Below, one piece after another: positions 62,100-64,000 of a stretch of DNA of 64,000 nucleotides (positions are counted from its first letter, which is position 1; every line of letters begins with the position of its first letter). The DNA is taken from assembly GCF_027244095.1 (NCBI RefSeq), contig NC_069657.1, positions 145,138,857 to 145,202,856 on the forward strand. Reading direction: 5' to 3'. The stretch is from Hemicordylus capensis (taxonomy: Eukaryota; Chordata; Lepidosauria; Squamata; Cordylidae). The notes under the pieces are model-generated. The model saw nothing but the letters and a program-made list of their open reading frames with translations. It ran no database searches and was not told the origin of the DNA. Made by a program: the position numbers and the translations under genes.

Positions 62100-62367
62100 T
62101 GTGAGGCAGTGGTGAGATGGTAAATGGTTGCTGACCAGGCAAATGGTCCCCACGCATGCCAGGAGGCCATAGGTGTACTGGCGTTGTGCGGAGACAGCTG
62201 GGAGAGAGCACCGCCAGCACATCAAAATAGCTGGGAGGCGCACTGCTGATTCAGGTAGTGGCGGTGAGCAGCAGGGGAGCAGATATGCACCTGCTCTTCT
62301 CCATTTTAAAGGTGCAGGGGATGTGTTATGAATCGCCCTTCAAATTTTGATTCGTGCACATCCCTAG
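62100..62367. mobile_element. hAT-type MITE, right part
   Basis: Ends ATTCGTGCACATCCCTA like the element at 58773. The left terminus is not recognisable. Just right of it TAGAGTGTATATTCTGTAAC occurs twice (62365 and 62405). Confidence 0.5.
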
Positions 62368-62992
62368 AGTGTATATTCTGTAACAGGGACATATTGTGTA
62401 TATAGAGTGTATATTCTGTAACGGATTGCTCCTCCCCCTAATAGACAGACAGATACAATGAATTACACTTATATGCTGTCTTTCCTCCATAGCACACAGC
62501 AGTGTATAGACATTCTCCTAGCCAGGTTGCTTAAAACTTGGTCAAACCTGGGGTCAAAATGGGGTACAAAACTGTACCCCATTTGAGAAGGAAAACCATA
62601 GTTATACTTCATGTTCTGTGTTCTGCAACTCCATCTTCCAGGATCGACCTTAATGAAGTTAAATGCCTTATGGTGTTTCATTCACCACCTCCCAGTAATA
62701 TTGTCTAAATGTGCCCTTTTTACTTATATGGATAGTGGTATCAGTGACTCCAAGTGCACTACTTATTACCTGAAAGTACTATGCACTTATGGCACTGGGA
62801 GCCAGAGTGACCCCACAAAATACAGTCATAAAACTGTAGGCACACTTTATGTCCATAGATGCTTAGACTGGAACCTGTTTCTTCCACGTCTTGTAGAGAA
62901 AGAGTATAGAGACTGAACAACAAGATCTTTCCTAGATTCATAATAGAATAAGAGCTCGCTCAGTAAAAATTCAACGCCTTACTATTCAATTG
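62368..62992. other. Unrecognised non-coding stretch
   Basis: No gene or repeat recognised apart from the short direct repeat at its left edge and a small palindrome (GGGGTACAAAACTGTACCCC at about 62562-62581). Confidence 0.4.
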
Positions 62993-63145
62993 TTGGGAAC
63001 TCCAGATGTTGCGGAACTACAACTCCCATCATCCTCAGCCACAATAAATTTATAAATTATGAATTTATAAAATAAATCCTGGGGATGATGGGCGTTATAG
63101 TTCAGCAACATCTGGAGTACCACAGGTTGGGAACCCCTAATTTAT
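62993..63145. mobile_element. Palindromic MITE, ACTCCCATCAT type, copy 4
   Basis: GTTGGGAACTCCAGATGTTG pairs with CAACATCTGGAGTACCAC, and ACTACAACTCCCATCATCC with GGATGATGGGCGTTATAGT. Its centre is the AT-rich ATAAATTTATAAATTATGAA. Confidence 0.75.
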
Positions 63146-64000
63146 GAGAAGAAGTAAAATAACAAAGACCACACCGAGGTACATGTCATCCCACAGTGTT
63201 ATTGACAGGACTAGTACAGATTAGGTTTCAGGGCATAATGCACTCTCCCGTAGAACACCCATTTGCAGATGGAAAAGGGTGGACACTGGCCAGGCCTTTG
63301 TCCTCTAGCTTTAAAGACATGAGGGAGGGGGTGATCTGGGCCCAGGCAACTCCGTAGTTCAAAAAGTATTCTAATTTCCTCCCCTCTGACTGGTAAGATG
63401 CAAAATGGCCCTATCTCCTGAGTCAGATAAGATTAGGGAAATGGTGAAGGGAAGGTCTGTTAGATGTGGAATGATGCTCTCGCTTCAGGATGATAGAGGT
63501 CTGTGTTTGTCACACAGGTTTTTATTATTATTTTTCCTTCTCAAATGGGATATGATCTACCCCTATTTTGACCAAAGGTTACAGGGCTAGACTAGCTGTA
63601 CTTCTGCACCAGGAGACATCAGCCTATTCACTGGACCAGATTTTATCCAAATGATCCAAACATTTCTATTTATGACTTTTGTTTCTGGGTTTTTTCTCAT
63701 GTCAGCCTTCAGATTAATCTGTAACAAAATGGTTGTTATAATCAATTGCCTTATCATATATTTGGAACTTACAATGCTTTGACATTGTAAGTAAACAAGA
63801 TGCTAATAAAGACCTCCATCATCCTCAGCCACAATAAATTTATAAATTATAAATTTATAAAACAAAGAATTTTCAACTTCCTCCAGAAGTTCCAGTTTGA
63901 TTAAGGATTTAACTATCTGTTTTTATACAGATAGTTTAACAGGAAGAATTTATCTTCCTGTTTTTTAAAAATAAATTTTCTTCTGCTTTTTTAATTGGGA
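63146..64000. other. Unrecognised right edge with a copied MITE segment
   Basis: About 48 bp at 63815-63862 (CCATCATCCTCAGCCACAAT, then AAATTTATAAATTAT) repeat 63025-63072 from the MITE centre, 790 bp away. A second small palindrome, ACTATCTGTTTTTATACAGA with TAGT, lies near 63910-63937. No gene seen. Confidence 0.5.

Overview
The window is vertebrate nuclear DNA, most likely from a squamate (lizard or snake). The evidence is the repeat mix: R4/Dong-type LINEs with a restriction-like endonuclease, a BovB-type RTE LINE, L1, L2 and CR1 remnants, tRNA- and 5S-derived SINEs, hAT and Tigger-like MITEs, non-autonomous Helitrons, and a DIRS-order Ngaro element carrying an SGNH hydrolase gene. Only two host gene families are recognisable: an olfactory receptor (intact, minus strand, 13366-14322) and a Mas-related G-protein-coupled receptor (MRGPR, minus strand, broken).

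Layout. 1-9.4 kb: MITEs, a 5'-truncated L1 split by a hAT MITE, and blocks that repeat upstream of the olfactory receptor. 9.9-13 kb: nested repeats (a SINE holding a solo LTR that holds a Tigger-like MITE; a SINE holding an L2). 13.4-18 kb: the olfactory receptor and its 5' flank. The flank blocks (14640-15210 and 17005-18090) match 3709-4870 and 6610-7920, so the region is an old tandem duplication of about 10-11 kb in which the left copy has no receptor at the expected place. 19-23 kb: solo LTR, L2 tails and a broken Ngaro remnant.

23.2-30.8 kb: the MRGPR gene reads right to left. Its TM1-TM4 part lies at 30280-30755 and its TM5-tail part at 23193-23556. Between them sits a whole-looking Ngaro element (23557-30278) with the A1-ORFs-B1-A2-B2 split-repeat plan and four coding modules (gag-like, RT-RNase H, tyrosine recombinase, SGNH hydrolase). 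An R4 LINE (30756-34128) lies directly against the TM1 end, so the receptor is hit twice by retroelements and also carries an in-frame stop.

34-47 kb: a 35.7-36.1 kb block duplicated at 57.6-58.0 kb, a Helitron with clean ends, hAT relics, a BovB fragment, a solo LTR and a LINE tail. 47.9-50.4 kb: a GC-rich minisatellite whose repeat direction flips twice. 51-55.5 kb: L2 pieces and a second R4 copy into which a palindrome-bearing Helitron inserted; the first R4 copy supplies the empty site. 56-64 kb: SINEs (including a 5S-derived one), a Tigger-like MITE, palindromic hAT MITEs, and a decayed transposase-derived gene (59.9-61.2 kb).

Most open frames elsewhere lie in repeats or GC-rich DNA and are not genes. 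No tRNA, rRNA or CRISPR locus was found. Boundaries of repeats are by eye unless a target-site duplication or matching end is stated.
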